DNA of 52,179 bases, from positions 1 through 52,179 of the forward strand of contig NZ_BAML01000005.1 in assembly GCF_000615845.1 (NCBI RefSeq), given 5' to 3'. Positions 37,470 to 46,810 of the stretch are shown here, piece by piece. This stretch comes from Ligilactobacillus hayakitensis DSM 18933 = JCM 14209. GTDB taxonomy: Bacteria > Bacillota > Bacilli > Lactobacillales > Lactobacillaceae. The position numbers and the translations under genes are program-made. The first letter of the stretch is position 1; every line of letters begins with the position of its first letter. The notes beneath the pieces were generated by a model. That model worked only from the letters and a program-made list of their open reading frames with translations, was not told the origin of the DNA and did not search any database.

Positions 37470-39551
37470 ATGACACACTCATTTTTATTAGAAATTGGAT
37501 TAGAAGAAATTCCAGCACATGTTGTTACACCAAGTGTTAATCAATTAGTTAAGAAAGTAAAAGATTATCTTAAACAACAAAGAATGTCATTTGAAGAAGT
37601 TCATCCTTATTCAACTCCTAGAAGATTAGCAGTCGAAGTTACTGGATTAGCTGAAAAGCAAGATAATATCGAAGAAGTTGCTAAGGGACCTTCTAAAAAA
37701 ATTGCTTTAGACGCTGATGGAAATTGGACTAAAGCAGCTGAAGGTTTTGTCCGTGGCCAAGGAATGACAGTTGATGATATTTATTTTAAAGAACTTAAAG
37801 GTGAAGAATACGTATATGTAGATAAGTTCATTAAAGGAAAACCAGTTAAAGAGGTTCTTGTTGGACTATCAGATGTTGTTATGGATTTGAAATTTCCAAC
37901 AATGATGCGTTGGGGAACTAATGATTTTGAATATGTTCGCCCAATTAAATGGTTAGTTGCACTTTTAGATGATGAAGTTGTACCATTCAAAGTTTTAAAT
38001 ATTGAAACTGGTCGTCAAAGTAAAGGTCATCGCTTCTTGGGTCATGATGTAGAAATTAATAAAACATCTTCATACCTAGAACAATTAAAAGAAGTATTTG
38101 TAATTGCAGATGCTAAGGAACGTAAGGATGATATTCGTCAACAAATCAATGAATTAGCTGCGAAAAATAATTGGGTAGTTGATATTGATGAAGATTTATT
38201 AGAAGAAGTTAATAATTTAGTTGAATATCCAACAGTATTTTCTGGATCATTCAATGAAAAATATTTGTCTGTACCAAATGAAGTTTTAATTACATCAATG
38301 AAAGATCATCAACGTTTCTTCTATGTTCAAGATCAAGAAGGTAAATTGCTTCCAAACTTTATTTCCGTAAGAAATGGTAACACTGATTATCTAGAAAATG
38401 TTATCTCAGGTAACGAAAAAGTTTTAACAGCTCGCTTAGAAGATGCTAAATTCTTCTACGAAGAAGATCAAAAAAATACAATTAGTGATTATGTAGAACG
38501 CTTGAAGAAGGTTATGTTCCACGATAAAATTGGTTCAATTTACGAAAAAATGGAACGAGTAAACCTAATTGCTGAATTTTTAGGTAAAAAAGTCGGTTTA
38601 ACTGATGAAGAATTAAAAGACTTAGATCGTGCTTCTATGATTTATAAGTTTGACTTAGTTACAGGCATGGTAGGGGAATTTTCAGAATTACAAGGTGTAA
38701 TGGGTGAAATCTATGCCAAATTACAAAAAGAATCTGAAAATGTAAGTGTTGCTATGCGAGAAGAATATATGCCAACTTCAGCAGAAGGTGAATTACCAAA
38801 AACAAATGTTGGTGCATTACTATCAATCGCTGATAAGTTAGATAGTTTACAAGCATTTTTTGCTGCAAATATGATTCCAAGTGGTTCAAATGATCCATAT
38901 GCTTTACGTCGTCAAACTTTAGGTATTATTAGAATTGCTCTTAATAAGCAATGGGATATTTCAGTTCCAATGTTAGAAGAAGCAATTCAATATGCAAGTC
39001 AAAAGCGTAGTGACTTGTATAAAAACATTATGCCTGTAGCTAAAAATGATGAAAGAACTAAGTTTATTTCAGATCGTTTATACCAAATTTTAGATGGTAA
39101 TGGCAATTATCGTCGTGATGTATTAGAAGCGGTAGTTTCTAATATGAATGCCTCATTTAACCATATTAAAGATGCAGCAAATGTTTTATCTGCCCATGTT
39201 AGCGACGATAACTTCAAAGATGTAATTGAAGCCTTAACACGTGTTGTTCGTTTGTCTGCTAAAGCTAATGATGTAACAGGATCTGAAGTGGATAGCTCAT
39301 TATTGGAAAATGACAGCGAAAAGCAACTATTAAAAGCATATGTAGAAACTGCACAATCATATGAATCAATGGATTATGAAGCAAAATATCAAGCATTAGT
39401 TGATTTGAAAGATGTTATTGTAAATTACTTCGAACAAACAATGGTAATGGATAAGAATGAACAAGTTAAAAACAATCGCTTACTTCAAGTTAAGTTGATT
39501 GCTAAATTAACCGAATCATTCGGTTCATTAGATAAATTAAATCTTAAATAA
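37470..39551 (+). CDS. glyS: Glycyl-tRNA synthetase beta subunit
   Basis: Provides tRNA binding and is essential for activity of the alpha subunit. At 693 residues it has the usual length. The N-terminus HSFLLEIGLEEIPAHVVTPS and the PTMMRWG stretch near residue 144 are typical; the HD-type domain lies in the middle and an anticodon-binding domain at the C-terminus. The AAGGAGG ribosome site lies in the end of glyQ. A terminator follows. Confidence 0.97.
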   Translation: MTHSFLLEIGLEEIPAHVVTPSVNQLVKKVKDYLKQQRMSFEEVHPYSTPRRLAVEVTGLAEKQDNIEEVAKGPSKKIALDADGNWTKAAEGFVRGQGMTVDDIYFKELKGEEYVYVDKFIKGKPVKEVLVGLSDVVMDLKFPTMMRWGTNDFEYVRPIKWLVALLDDEVVPFKVLNIETGRQSKGHRFLGHDVEINKTSSYLEQLKEVFVIADAKERKDDIRQQINELAAKNNWVVDIDEDLLEEVNNLVEYPTVFSGSFNEKYLSVPNEVLITSMKDHQRFFYVQDQEGKLLPNFISVRNGNTDYLENVISGNEKVLTARLEDAKFFYEEDQKNTISDYVERLKKVMFHDKIGSIYEKMERVNLIAEFLGKKVGLTDEELKDLDRASMIYKFDLVTGMVGEFSELQGVMGEIYAKLQKESENVSVAMREEYMPTSAEGELPKTNVGALLSIADKLDSLQAFFAANMIPSGSNDPYALRRQTLGIIRIALNKQWDISVPMLEEAIQYASQKRSDLYKNIMPVAKNDERTKFISDRLYQILDGNGNYRRDVLEAVVSNMNASFNHIKDAANVLSAHVSDDNFKDVIEALTRVVRLSAKANDVTGSEVDSSLLENDSEKQLLKAYVETAQSYESMDYEAKYQALVDLKDVIVNYFEQTMVMDKNEQVKNNRLLQVKLIAKLTESFGSLDKLNLK

Positions 39552-39560
39552 TTATTCATC

Positions 39561-39592
39561 GAAAAAGATGCTAGTTTACTAGCATCTTTTTC
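39561..39592 (+). terminator. Terminator after glyS
   Basis: A perfect 15-bp inverted repeat (39561-39575 with 39578-39592), ending in TTTTTC. It can work in both directions. Confidence 0.9.
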
Positions 39593-39663
39593 TTTACATT
39601 AAGAAAAGAATACTGTATCATAAAACTTGACTAAAAAGTAAAAGGCGAAGTGCGCCTTTTTTT
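39593..39663 (+). promoter_or_regulatory. dnaG-rpoD promoter followed at once by a terminator-like hairpin
   Basis: TTTACA (39593-39598), a 17-base spacer, and TATCAT (39616-39621) make a plausible promoter. About 13 bases past its expected start, AAAGGCG (39641-39647) pairs with CGCCTTT (39653-39659) and is followed by more T, just ahead of the dnaG ribosome site. Either this is a second terminator for glyQS read-through, or an attenuator-like leader for dnaG-rpoD. Confidence 0.5.
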
Positions 39664-39681
39664 AGATAGGAGGTGACATGG

Positions 39682-41541
39682 TTGGCAAGTAGGATTCCGC
39701 CAGACATAATCGATAATATTAGAGATCAAGTTAATATTTTAGACGTTGTGGAACAATTTGTACCGATGCATCAATCAGGGAAAAATTGGTTTGGCAATTG
39801 TCCATTCCATCAAGAAAATACGCCTTCTTTTTCTGTCAACGAACAAAAGCAAATTTTTAATTGCTTTTCATGTCACCGCGGCGGAAATGTCTTTAAGTTT
39901 ATTATGGAACTTGAAGGCTTAAGTTTCCCAGAATCTGTGAAGCGTGTTGCAGAATTGGCGAACGTTACTGTCAATTATGATTTTGATGCAACGTTTAAAC
40001 AAAGAGGTAGTATTGAAAATTCAAGTAATTCAAAGATAAAACAACTCTATGAACAAACTGCAAAATTATATCATCATATTTTGGTAAATACTAAATTAGG
40101 TGAAGAAGCTTTAGAATATTTACATCAAAGGGGGATGACTGATGAAATTATTAATGATTTTAATTTAGGTTTTGCTCCTGGAGTAGATATTTTAGAAACT
40201 TTTTATAAAGAACAAGACATATATGATTATCAAATTCTACGTAAATCTGGAATCTTTATCGAAAGACAAGAAGGAAAATTAGTTGAGCGTTTTAATGAAC
40301 GAGTTATTTATCCAATTAGAGATGAATCAGGAAAAACGATTGCATTTTCTGGAAGATTATTGAAAAATGACCCGCAAGCACCGAAGTATTTAAATTCTCC
40401 TGAAACGCCGATATTTAACAAGCGAAAAGTTTTGTTTAACTTGGATAGAGCCAAGGGTCAAATTAGGCGAAATAAAGAAGTTTTTCTTTTTGAAGGTTTT
40501 ATGGATGTAATTTCCGCTTCGGTCGCCGGAGTTGAAAATGGAGTTGCTTCAATGGGGACTAGTTTAACTGATGAACAAGTTTATTCTTTGAGTCGGATTA
40601 GTAACCGGATGGTAGTTTGTTATGATGGTGATACACCAGGTCAAAATGCAACAAAGCGAGCTTTAGAAATCGTTGAACCAACTGGGAATTTTACTATAGA
40701 AGTGATTGACATCCCTGAAAAACTTGATCCAGATGAATATATTAGAAAATATGGTGCAGTATCATTCAAATCAGTAGTTGATAATCAAAGACTTAGCCCA
40801 ATTGAATTTTATTTAAAATATTTTGAAAATGGTCGAAATATGGATAATGAAAGCGAACAAGCTGAATATATCGATGATATTTTGAATGAACTTGCTAAGG
40901 TTAAAGATTCAGTTCAACGAGAATTATTTGTTAATCGTATCTCAGATAGATTTAATCTTGATAAGCGAGGGCTTGAACAAAAGTTAGTAACTTTAACTAA
41001 CAAAGTTACACCTCAATTCCAAGATAATAATCGAAGTTATGCTCAAAATTCTCGGTATCAAAACTCTTCGGAAATAGAGCAAAATAAGTCAATTAAGAAA
41101 CTTTCAAAGGTTGAAAGAGCAGAACAAGTTTTATTATACCGAATGCTTCATAATCGTGATATTTGGTTTAAAATTTCTACTCTTGAAAAATTTAACTTTA
41201 TTCACGAAAGGTACCAAGTAATATATACTCTAGCAGAAGCATATTTTCAATTGCATGATACCTTTCAAGTAGCCGATTTTTTGGATTTTATCAATGATGA
41301 TGCGTTGAAGCAGACATTAGTAGGGATAGAAATGAATGATTTAGATTTTTCTTCATCTGAAGAGGAGATAGATGATTATTTAAACTTAATAATGGAAGAA
41401 TCTCCTCTCGAGGAACAAATTCAAAAAATTCAAAATGAATTGGCAGAAGCTAAACGCTTTAATGATCATGATAAAATAACCAACTTAACAATTGAATTGG
41501 TGAAATTATATCGAAAGCAGCAAAAGATAAATAGTATTTAG
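39682..41541 (+). CDS. dnaG: DNA primase
   Basis: Makes RNA primers for replication. The N-terminal CHC2 zinc finger is clear ([11 protein letters not shown] ... CFSCHRGG, about residues 38-64). The Toprim catalytic core has [10 protein letters not shown] near residue 272 and [11 protein letters not shown] near residue 312. The C-terminal helicase-interaction domain covers about the last 170 residues. I choose TTG 39682, which follows AGGAGGTGA by five bases and gives the usual [15 protein letters not shown]-terminus and 619 residues; the GTG at 39673 lies inside the ribosome site. rpoD follows after 11 bases, the conserved macromolecular-synthesis pair. Confidence 0.96.
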   Translation: MASRIPPDIIDNIRDQVNILDVVEQFVPMHQSGKNWFGNCPFHQENTPSFSVNEQKQIFNCFSCHRGGNVFKFIMELEGLSFPESVKRVAELANVTVNYDFDATFKQRGSIENSSNSKIKQLYEQTAKLYHHILVNTKLGEEALEYLHQRGMTDEIINDFNLGFAPGVDILETFYKEQDIYDYQILRKSGIFIERQEGKLVERFNERVIYPIRDESGKTIAFSGRLLKNDPQAPKYLNSPETPIFNKRKVLFNLDRAKGQIRRNKEVFLFEGFMDVISASVAGVENGVASMGTSLTDEQVYSLSRISNRMVVCYDGDTPGQNATKRALEIVEPTGNFTIEVIDIPEKLDPDEYIRKYGAVSFKSVVDNQRLSPIEFYLKYFENGRNMDNESEQAEYIDDILNELAKVKDSVQRELFVNRISDRFNLDKRGLEQKLVTLTNKVTPQFQDNNRSYAQNSRYQNSSEIEQNKSIKKLSKVERAEQVLLYRMLHNRDIWFKISTLEKFNFIHERYQVIYTLAEAYFQLHDTFQVADFLDFINDDALKQTLVGIEMNDLDFSSSEEEIDDYLNLIMEESPLEEQIQKIQNELAEAKRFNDHDKITNLTIELVKLYRKQQKINSI

Positions 41542-41552
41542 GAGGAAAAAAG

Positions 41553-42677
41553 ATGGTTAAAAATAACGAAATCGTAAAAGATAACCCAAAATTTATTAAA
41601 GATTTAAGAGAAGTGGTACAAACATATAAACCACAAAAACAAATTAACTATAAGGTGTTAACTGATAAGTTAGTATCACCTTTTTCTCTTGATGCTAAAC
41701 AAATGGATGCATTGATTGAATATGTTGAAGATAACGGAATTTCAGTTGTTGATGACAATGGTGAACCAAGTGCACACGCATTAAAAGCCGCAACAAAGGA
41801 AGCCGAAAAAGCCGAAAAAGATCGTGATGTATCTGCACCATCTGGTGTGAAAATTAACGATCCTGTAAGAATGTATCTTAAAGAAATTGGTCGTGTTAAC
41901 CTTTTAACTGCAGAAGAAGAAGTTCAACTTGCACTTCGCATTGAAGAAGGAGATCAAGAAGCTAAGCAACGTTTAGCAGAAGCTAACTTACGTTTAGTAG
42001 TTTCTATCGCTAAAAGATATGTTGGACGAGGAATGTCATTTTTAGATTTAATCCAAGAAGGTAACATGGGGTTAATGAAGGCGGTAGAAAAATTTGATTA
42101 CCGTAAAGGATTTAAATTTTCTACGTATGCAACATGGTGGATTAGACAAGCTATTACCCGTGCAATCGCTGATCAAGCACGCACAATTCGTATCCCAGTT
42201 CATATGGTCGAAACAATTAACAAACTTATTCGTATTCAACGTCAAATGTTGCAAGATTTAGGTCGTGAACCAATGCCTGAAGAAATCGGGGCAGAAATGG
42301 ATATGCCTACTGATAAAGTGCGTGAAATTTTAAAAATTGCACAAGAACCTGTATCATTGGAAACACCAATTGGAGAAGAAGATGATTCACATTTAGGTGA
42401 TTTTATTGAAGATCAAGATGCAACTAGTCCTGCTGAACATGCAGCATACGAATTATTGAAAGAACAATTAGAATCTGTATTAGATACACTTACTGATCGT
42501 GAAGAAAATGTTTTACGCTTGCGTTTTGGATTAGACGATGGAAGAACTCGTACTTTAGAAGAAGTTGGAAAAGTATTTGGAGTTACACGTGAACGAATTC
42601 GTCAAATTGAAGCAAAGGCACTAAGAAAATTACGCCACCCTTCACGTTCAAAACAATTGAAAGACTTTTTAGAATAA
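41553..42677 (+). CDS. rpoD: RNA polymerase primary sigma factor (SigA)
   Basis: The housekeeping sigma-70 factor. It has 374 residues, the short form usual in Firmicutes. Region 1.1 lies at about 8-75. Region 1.2-2 includes [16 protein letters not shown] (near 102) and region 2.3-2.4 includes [16 protein letters not shown]-type sequence (here [21 protein letters not shown], near 185). Region 4.2 ends with [20 protein letters not shown] near residue 345. A strong AGGAGG precedes the ATG. A terminator follows the gene. Confidence 0.98.
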   Translation: MVKNNEIVKDNPKFIKDLREVVQTYKPQKQINYKVLTDKLVSPFSLDAKQMDALIEYVEDNGISVVDDNGEPSAHALKAATKEAEKAEKDRDVSAPSGVKINDPVRMYLKEIGRVNLLTAEEEVQLALRIEEGDQEAKQRLAEANLRLVVSIAKRYVGRGMSFLDLIQEGNMGLMKAVEKFDYRKGFKFSTYATWWIRQAITRAIADQARTIRIPVHMVETINKLIRIQRQMLQDLGREPMPEEIGAEMDMPTDKVREILKIAQEPVSLETPIGEEDDSHLGDFIEDQDATSPAEHAAYELLKEQLESVLDTLTDREENVLRLRFGLDDGRTRTLEEVGKVFGVTRERIRQIEAKALRKLRHPSRSKQLKDFLE

Positions 42678-42691
42678 TAATGAGTAAATCA

Positions 42692-42726
42692 AAACTCAAA
42701 GACGCTATAGTTTTTGAGTTTTTTTA
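42692..42726 (+). terminator. Terminator after rpoD
   Basis: AAACTCAAA (42692-42700) pairs with TTTGAGTT (42713-42720), followed by T residues that reach the start of the next gene's leader. Confidence 0.8.
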
Positions 42727-42746
42727 TGTATCAGGAGAAGTATGAA

Positions 42747-43544
42747 ATGAAGCGAAAACCATTAATTTTTAAGTTAAATGTGGCTAAGAAGAAACCAGAA
42801 AATATTAGAAAAAAAGAAAATAAATGTCCATTTTGTAATCGGGAAGAATTAACTGATATTATTGCTGAAAAGGACGATATGATTTGGTTGATGAATAAGT
42901 TTAGAACATTAGAAGAAACAACCCAAACGATAATTATTGAATCCAAAAAACATTTAGGTGACCAAAGTAACTATTCAATAGATGAAAATCGTAAAATTAT
43001 TCAATTTGTTTTGGAATGCTGGAAGAAAATGGAAGATACAAATAAATATCGTAGTGTTCTATTGTACAAAAATTTTGGGCCTAAGTCAGGGGGAAGTTTA
43101 CGTCATCCTCATTTTCAAATTGTGGGTTTGAATGAAGTTGATGGATACGAAGAAATTAGTAGCGAAAATTTTAATGGTTTAGTATTATTAAAAAATAATG
43201 AAGTAGAAGTGAATATTTCAAAGCAACCAATTGCCGGCTTCATCGAATTTAATGTTAAAATTTCGCAAAATACTGAAGCAGCACAAAATCAATTAGCAGA
43301 TCAAATTCAAAATGTTGTTAAGTATATTTTAAGTGATAGCTATTACAACGGACTATATGGATCATATAATTTATTTTTCTATCATGATAATGGAGATATT
43401 ATCTGTAAAATATGTCCACGTAATCTTGTAAGCCCATATTTTGTAGGATATAAGCTTTCACAAGTTAATTTTGATGAAAGTCTTGAGACTATCAAGCAAG
43501 GATTTTTAGAATATCTTCGAGAAAAGGAAAATAGCAATGAGTAA
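42747..43544 (+). CDS. DUF4931 protein, GalT/HIT-like
   Basis: A 265-residue protein of the DUF4931 type, which looks like a galactose-1-phosphate uridylyltransferase/HIT-fold protein. A zinc-type CPFCNRE motif lies near residue 27, and the HxH active-site pattern occurs in SLRHPHFQIVGL near residue 120. A second CKICPRNL motif is near residue 220. I choose ATG 42747, just after GGAGAAG; an in-frame upstream extension would start within the rpoD terminator. It overlaps the metallophosphoesterase gene by eight bases, so both are likely translated together. The substrate is unknown; a nucleotide or nucleotide-sugar phosphate is plausible. Confidence 0.8.
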   Translation: MKRKPLIFKLNVAKKKPENIRKKENKCPFCNREELTDIIAEKDDMIWLMNKFRTLEETTQTIIIESKKHLGDQSNYSIDENRKIIQFVLECWKKMEDTNKYRSVLLYKNFGPKSGGSLRHPHFQIVGLNEVDGYEEISSENFNGLVLLKNNEVEVNISKQPIAGFIEFNVKISQNTEAAQNQLADQIQNVVKYILSDSYYNGLYGSYNLFFYHDNGDIICKICPRNLVSPYFVGYKLSQVNFDESLETIKQGFLEYLREKENSNE

Positions 43545-44394
43545 AAAAATAGCAATAATTTCAGATATTCATGGAAATTATACTGCTTTAAACGCAGTGT
43601 ATAATGATTCTCAAAAAATTGAAGTAGATGATTATTGGTTCTTAGGAGATTTATTTTCTCCAGGACCAGGGGCAATGAACCTTTGGACTTTATTTAAAAA
43701 AATGAACCCCTCAATTTGTGTTCGTGGAAATTGGGATGATTTGCTTATAAAAGGGATTGAAGGTAAAACTGATATTAGTAGGATGAGCCAGATATATATT
43801 GGGAAATTAGCGCAAAATTTAAGTCAATATCTCACAAAAGAAGTAATTGATGAAATGAAATCTTGGAAGATATGTACTGATATCCAAGTCCAAAAAACAC
43901 GTTTTGGACTTGGACATAATTTACCAGAAAAAAATTTTGGACAGAAATTATATCCTACAGCTGAACAAAAAAATTTTGATATTCCTTTTAATACCTTTAA
44001 AAAATGTGATGTATATATTTACGGACATGTTCATCATCCAATTATGCGCTATAGCGATGATGAACGGATGATATTTAATCCTGGATCCGTGGGGCAACCT
44101 TTTTTTAAATGGAATAAATTTCAAGAGGAAATGTTAGCCGAATATCTAGTTCTTGAAATAGACGAAGATGGAATTAAAAGCAGCGATTTTCGAAAAGTAT
44201 TCTACGATTTGAGAGAAGAGTATCAACGTGCAATCAATTTTGAATTACCATATTTGGAATTGTATAAGTTGCAAATGGAAACTGGAAAAGTTCATACCCA
44301 TGATAAAAAATTACTAAAAAAATATAATGAAATCTATGGTTATGAAAAACAAGTTAAAGAGTATATAAAAAACACCCTAAAAAAAGAGTGTTAG
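43537..44394 (+). CDS. Calcineurin-like metallophosphoesterase
   Basis: A cytoplasmic metal-dependent phosphoesterase of the YfcE/YvnB-like type, 285 residues. All metal motifs are present: SDIHGNY (residue 9), GDLFSPGP (near 36), RGNWDD (near 63), GLGHN (near 128), and YGHVHHP (near 166), followed by NPGSVGQPF. It overlaps the DUF4931 gene upstream. The substrate is unknown. Its last codons contain the minus-strand terminator of the convergent rhodanese gene. Confidence 0.9.
   Translation: MSKKIAIISDIHGNYTALNAVYNDSQKIEVDDYWFLGDLFSPGPGAMNLWTLFKKMNPSICVRGNWDDLLIKGIEGKTDISRMSQIYIGKLAQNLSQYLTKEVIDEMKSWKICTDIQVQKTRFGLGHNLPEKNFGQKLYPTAEQKNFDIPFNTFKKCDVYIYGHVHHPIMRYSDDERMIFNPGSVGQPFFKWNKFQEEMLAEYLVLEIDEDGIKSSDFRKVFYDLREEYQRAINFELPYLELYKLQMETGKVHTHDKKLLKKYNEIYGYEKQVKEYIKNTLKKEC
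44366..44393 (-). terminator. Terminator of the rhodanese-like gene
   Basis: On the minus strand AACACTCT pairs with AGGGTGTT (one mismatch) and is followed by TTTTTATA. It lies within the 3-prime end of the opposing metallophosphoesterase gene. Confidence 0.6.
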
Positions 44395-44395
44395 C

Positions 44396-44725
44396 TTATT
44401 TATCCGAAATTAATGGGCCATCCCAATTCATATATCCATCTTGGATGATAACTACTTTATAACCCTTATTTTTAAGAGTAGCTGCTGCTTGACTAGTGAG
44501 ATTATTGGTACCACTATCTATTAGGTAAATTGTGTGTTTTTTTTCACCAGAATAGCTGTCAATCTGAACAATTGGGTAATTACGCGCTGTAGGAATATGT
44601 GAAGAATGAAATTCAGAAGGTGAACGCAAATCAAAAAGTAAGATATTGGGATGCTGTTTTAGTAAAACGGTAAACTTTTGATTAGATATTTTAGAAGTTT
44701 TACTAAAAAATTTTGAAAAAAACAT
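44396..44725 (-). CDS. Rhodanese-like protein without the catalytic Cys
   Basis: A single rhodanese domain of 109 residues: LLFDLRSPSEFHSSHIPTARNYP (near residue 30) is the typical substrate-loop region. At the place of the active-site loop (usually Y-C-x-x-G-x-R-S) it reads YLIDSGTNNLTSQAA, with no Cys. So sulfur transfer by the known mechanism is not expected. I choose the ATG at 44725, which follows CAGGTGAT at good spacing; longer in-frame starts lack a ribosome site. It may serve as a binding module. Cys-less rhodaneses are common, and their roles are mostly unknown. Confidence 0.82.
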   Translation of the reverse strand: MFFSKFFSKTSKISNQKFTVLLKQHPNILLFDLRSPSEFHSSHIPTARNYPIVQIDSYSGEKKHTIYLIDSGTNNLTSQAAATLKNKGYKVVIIQDGYMNWDGPLISDK

Positions 44726-44860
44726 TAAATCACCTGATTGTAAATTATTTATATCAATAATTTTAAGATAAAAGTACGAGGAATACAAATATTATTTTTA
44801 TCATTGTGAATAGTGCATTTAGATTTTTTATTTGATAAAATTTAAGTAGGAGTGATTGAT

Positions 44861-45025
44861 ATGAAGTTAAACGAAAATAATCATACACCTCATTATCGAA
44901 TGCAAAAACGCTATGAAGCTGATTTGAAAAAGAGAACAGTTATTTCGTTGATTGCAGTTGGGGTAACGACATTAGCTAATTTTTTATATAATTATTTAAA
45001 TAAAAATTCACAAAATAAAAAGTGA
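44861..45025 (+). CDS. Small membrane protein, unrecognised
   Basis: A 54-residue open frame with a strong ribosome site (GTAGGAGTGA) and an extended -10 (TGATAAAAT, -10 at 44836-44841) upstream. The N-terminus is basic and polar (MKLNENNHTPHYRMQKRYEA), with one membrane helix at about residues 26-45 (VISLIAVGVTTLANFLYNYL) and a short polar tail. A good terminator overlaps its end. It is likely a real gene, but I do not know the family. Confidence 0.7.
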   Translation: MKLNENNHTPHYRMQKRYEADLKKRTVISLIAVGVTTLANFLYNYLNKNSQNKK

Positions 45026-45056
45026 CTGGTAATTTACCAATCACTTTTTATTTTTT
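45017..45056. terminator. Bidirectional terminator between the small ORF and the LysM gene
   Basis: AAAAAGTGACTGGT (45017-45030) pairs with ACCAATCACTTTTT (45036-45049), with A and T runs on both sides. It serves the convergent genes. Confidence 0.9.
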
Positions 45057-46043
45057 AATACCAGTTATGGTTTTGCCAGAAATCTTTAGCAGCTGTCCAA
45101 GAACCATAACGATTCTTTACATAGTTATCAGCAACGCGTTCTTGGTTTTCGGCAGAATAATCTCCGTTAAGATAAGAAGCTGTTAATTGGTATTTACCAA
45201 TATAGATCCCGTTACGAGCTGTATAGCTCCCACCAGATTCTTTATTAGCAATCCAATCTTTGGCAGCTTGTTCATTATCAGTAGCTGATGATGTTTTATT
45301 ATCATTTGAATTAGCTGTAGCAACTACATTAGTAGCTGAATTTTTACTATAGTTATTATTGTAGTTATAGTCACTTTGACTCTTTGGTGAAGTAGCATAA
45401 CTATTTTGTGATACAGCCTTATCAGCATTGTTGTCTGTAGGAGCTGAATAATATGATGGTGTCGAAACACTATTGTTGTTAGTAGTAACAGCAGTAGTTG
45501 GCTGTGCTTGTGAAACAGTTACATTAGTATCAGTACTTTGTTGATCTGGAGTAGTAGATGTGCTATCTTGCATAACATTTTCTTGTGCTACTTGTGTAGT
45601 TGAAGAAATATTTTGAGCAACATCTGTTTGTGATGTAACTGATTGTGTTACATCAGTTGATGTTTTTTGATTTTGATCACTTTGGACTTCAACTTGTTGA
45701 GATTGTTGAGCTGTAACCTCATTAGCTACTTGTGTTTGGGAAACATTTTCTTGTACATTAGTATTTTGTTCAAGAGTCTGTGTATTTCCTTGGTAGTATG
45801 AAGTAGTTACTGCTTGGCCGTTGCCCATTTCTAATTGTTGACCAATTAAAATAAAGTTAACATCTTCTAAGTTATTTAAACATTGGACATTTTCAATTGT
45901 AGTACTGTAATCTAATGCTAGTTGAGATACTGTATCACCAGCTTTAACAGTAATCTTATCAGCTTTAACGGAATTTGTGGCCCCAGTGGCAATCAAGCCA
46001 GATGCGCTGATAGAGATAGTAAAACTTTGTTTCTTTTCTTCAT
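45055..46043 (-). CDS. Secreted LysM/Apf-type cell-wall protein, probable frameshift in the signal peptide
   Basis: A secreted protein: a signal peptide, one LysM domain binding peptidoglycan (ITVKAGDTVSQLALDYSTTI ... LIGQQLEM), a Gln/Thr/Ser/Asn-rich linker of about 170 residues, and a C-terminal Apf-like domain (KESGGSYTARNGIYIGKYQL to the end WQNHNWY). In the frame of the body the first start is TTG 45996, without a ribosome site and inside the signal peptide. An ATG at 46041-46043 with AAGGAG upstream encodes a proper basic start (MKKRNK) but in another frame. One base missing between 46015 and 46040, probably in an A or T run, would join both and give 329 residues. The domains are clear; the frameshift is inferred. 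Confidence 0.85.
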
Positions 46044-46079
46044 TAAAAATAGTTCTCCTTATAATTTACTTACTAGTAT

Positions 46080-46108
46080 ATAGTATTTTGGGTAACAAAT
46101 AAAGTTAA
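46080..46108 (-). promoter_or_regulatory. Promoter of the LysM gene
   Basis: On the minus strand: TTAACT (46103-46108), a 17-base spacer, TACTAT (46080-46085). Confidence 0.55.
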
Positions 46109-46198
46109 TAGGAAAATTTTATAAAATAAAAAAGCTTACAAGGATACTAAATCCTCATAAAAATAAAAGAAACAGCAGAGTTTAATTAAAGTAAATAT

Positions 46199-46207
46199 TG
46201 ATATAAT
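46199..46207 (+). promoter_or_regulatory. Extended -10 promoter of the GNAT gene
   Basis: TG at 46199-46200 and TATAAT at 46202-46207. The -35 is poor, but the extended -10 is perfect, and the ribosome site of the gene lies 33 bases on. Confidence 0.55.
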
Positions 46208-46252
46208 TATATTATAGAGAATTTAATAACGTACTAAATCGGAGGGAGTACA

Positions 46253-46780
46253 ATGCTGCATTATGTTAGAAGAGCTACTCAGCAAGATGTTATAGAAATT
46301 ATGCAACTTATAGATGATGCTAAAGAATTACTTAAAAGTAATGGAAATCCCCAGTGGCAAAATGGTTACCCTAATAAAGATACGATAAAGCAAGATATTG
46401 CAAATGATAATGGCTATGTTTTAATTGTTAATCAACAAGTTGTCGGGTATGCTGCTTTGATAGTCGGTTTAGAACCTAACTATACTGAAATTCAGGGTAG
46501 TTGGAGAAATAATGATGATTCGTATGCGACCATACACAGAATAGCAATTAAATCAAATATGCATGGCAAAAATTTAGCTAATTTATTTATTGGCAATTTA
46601 ATTACATTAACTTTAGCCCAAAATGTAAATAACATCAGAATAGATACCCATAGAGTAAATAAGGCGATGCAACATTTGGTTGGGAAATACGCTTTTGAAT
46701 ATCGTGGGATTATCAACGTAGCTGATGAAGTTGATTCTGAGAGACTAGCATATGAACTAAATTTAAAAAATAATATTTAA
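46253..46780 (+). CDS. GNAT-family N-acetyltransferase
   Basis: A 175-residue acetyltransferase of the GNAT fold. The N-terminus YVRRATQQDVIEIMQLIDDA is the usual first strand-helix. The acetyl-CoA binding segment lies around HRIAIKSNMHGKNLANLF (near residue 94), where the canonical Q/RxxGxG/A loop is present in relaxed form (SNMHGKNLA). The substrate is unknown. It has a GGAGGGAG ribosome site. The TPR gene follows 30 bases on. Confidence 0.88.
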   Translation: MLHYVRRATQQDVIEIMQLIDDAKELLKSNGNPQWQNGYPNKDTIKQDIANDNGYVLIVNQQVVGYAALIVGLEPNYTEIQGSWRNNDDSYATIHRIAIKSNMHGKNLANLFIGNLITLTLAQNVNNIRIDTHRVNKAMQHLVGKYAFEYRGIINVADEVDSERLAYELNLKNNI

Positions 46781-46810
46781 CTTAATTATGAGAATAAAAG
46801 GAGAAATTAG

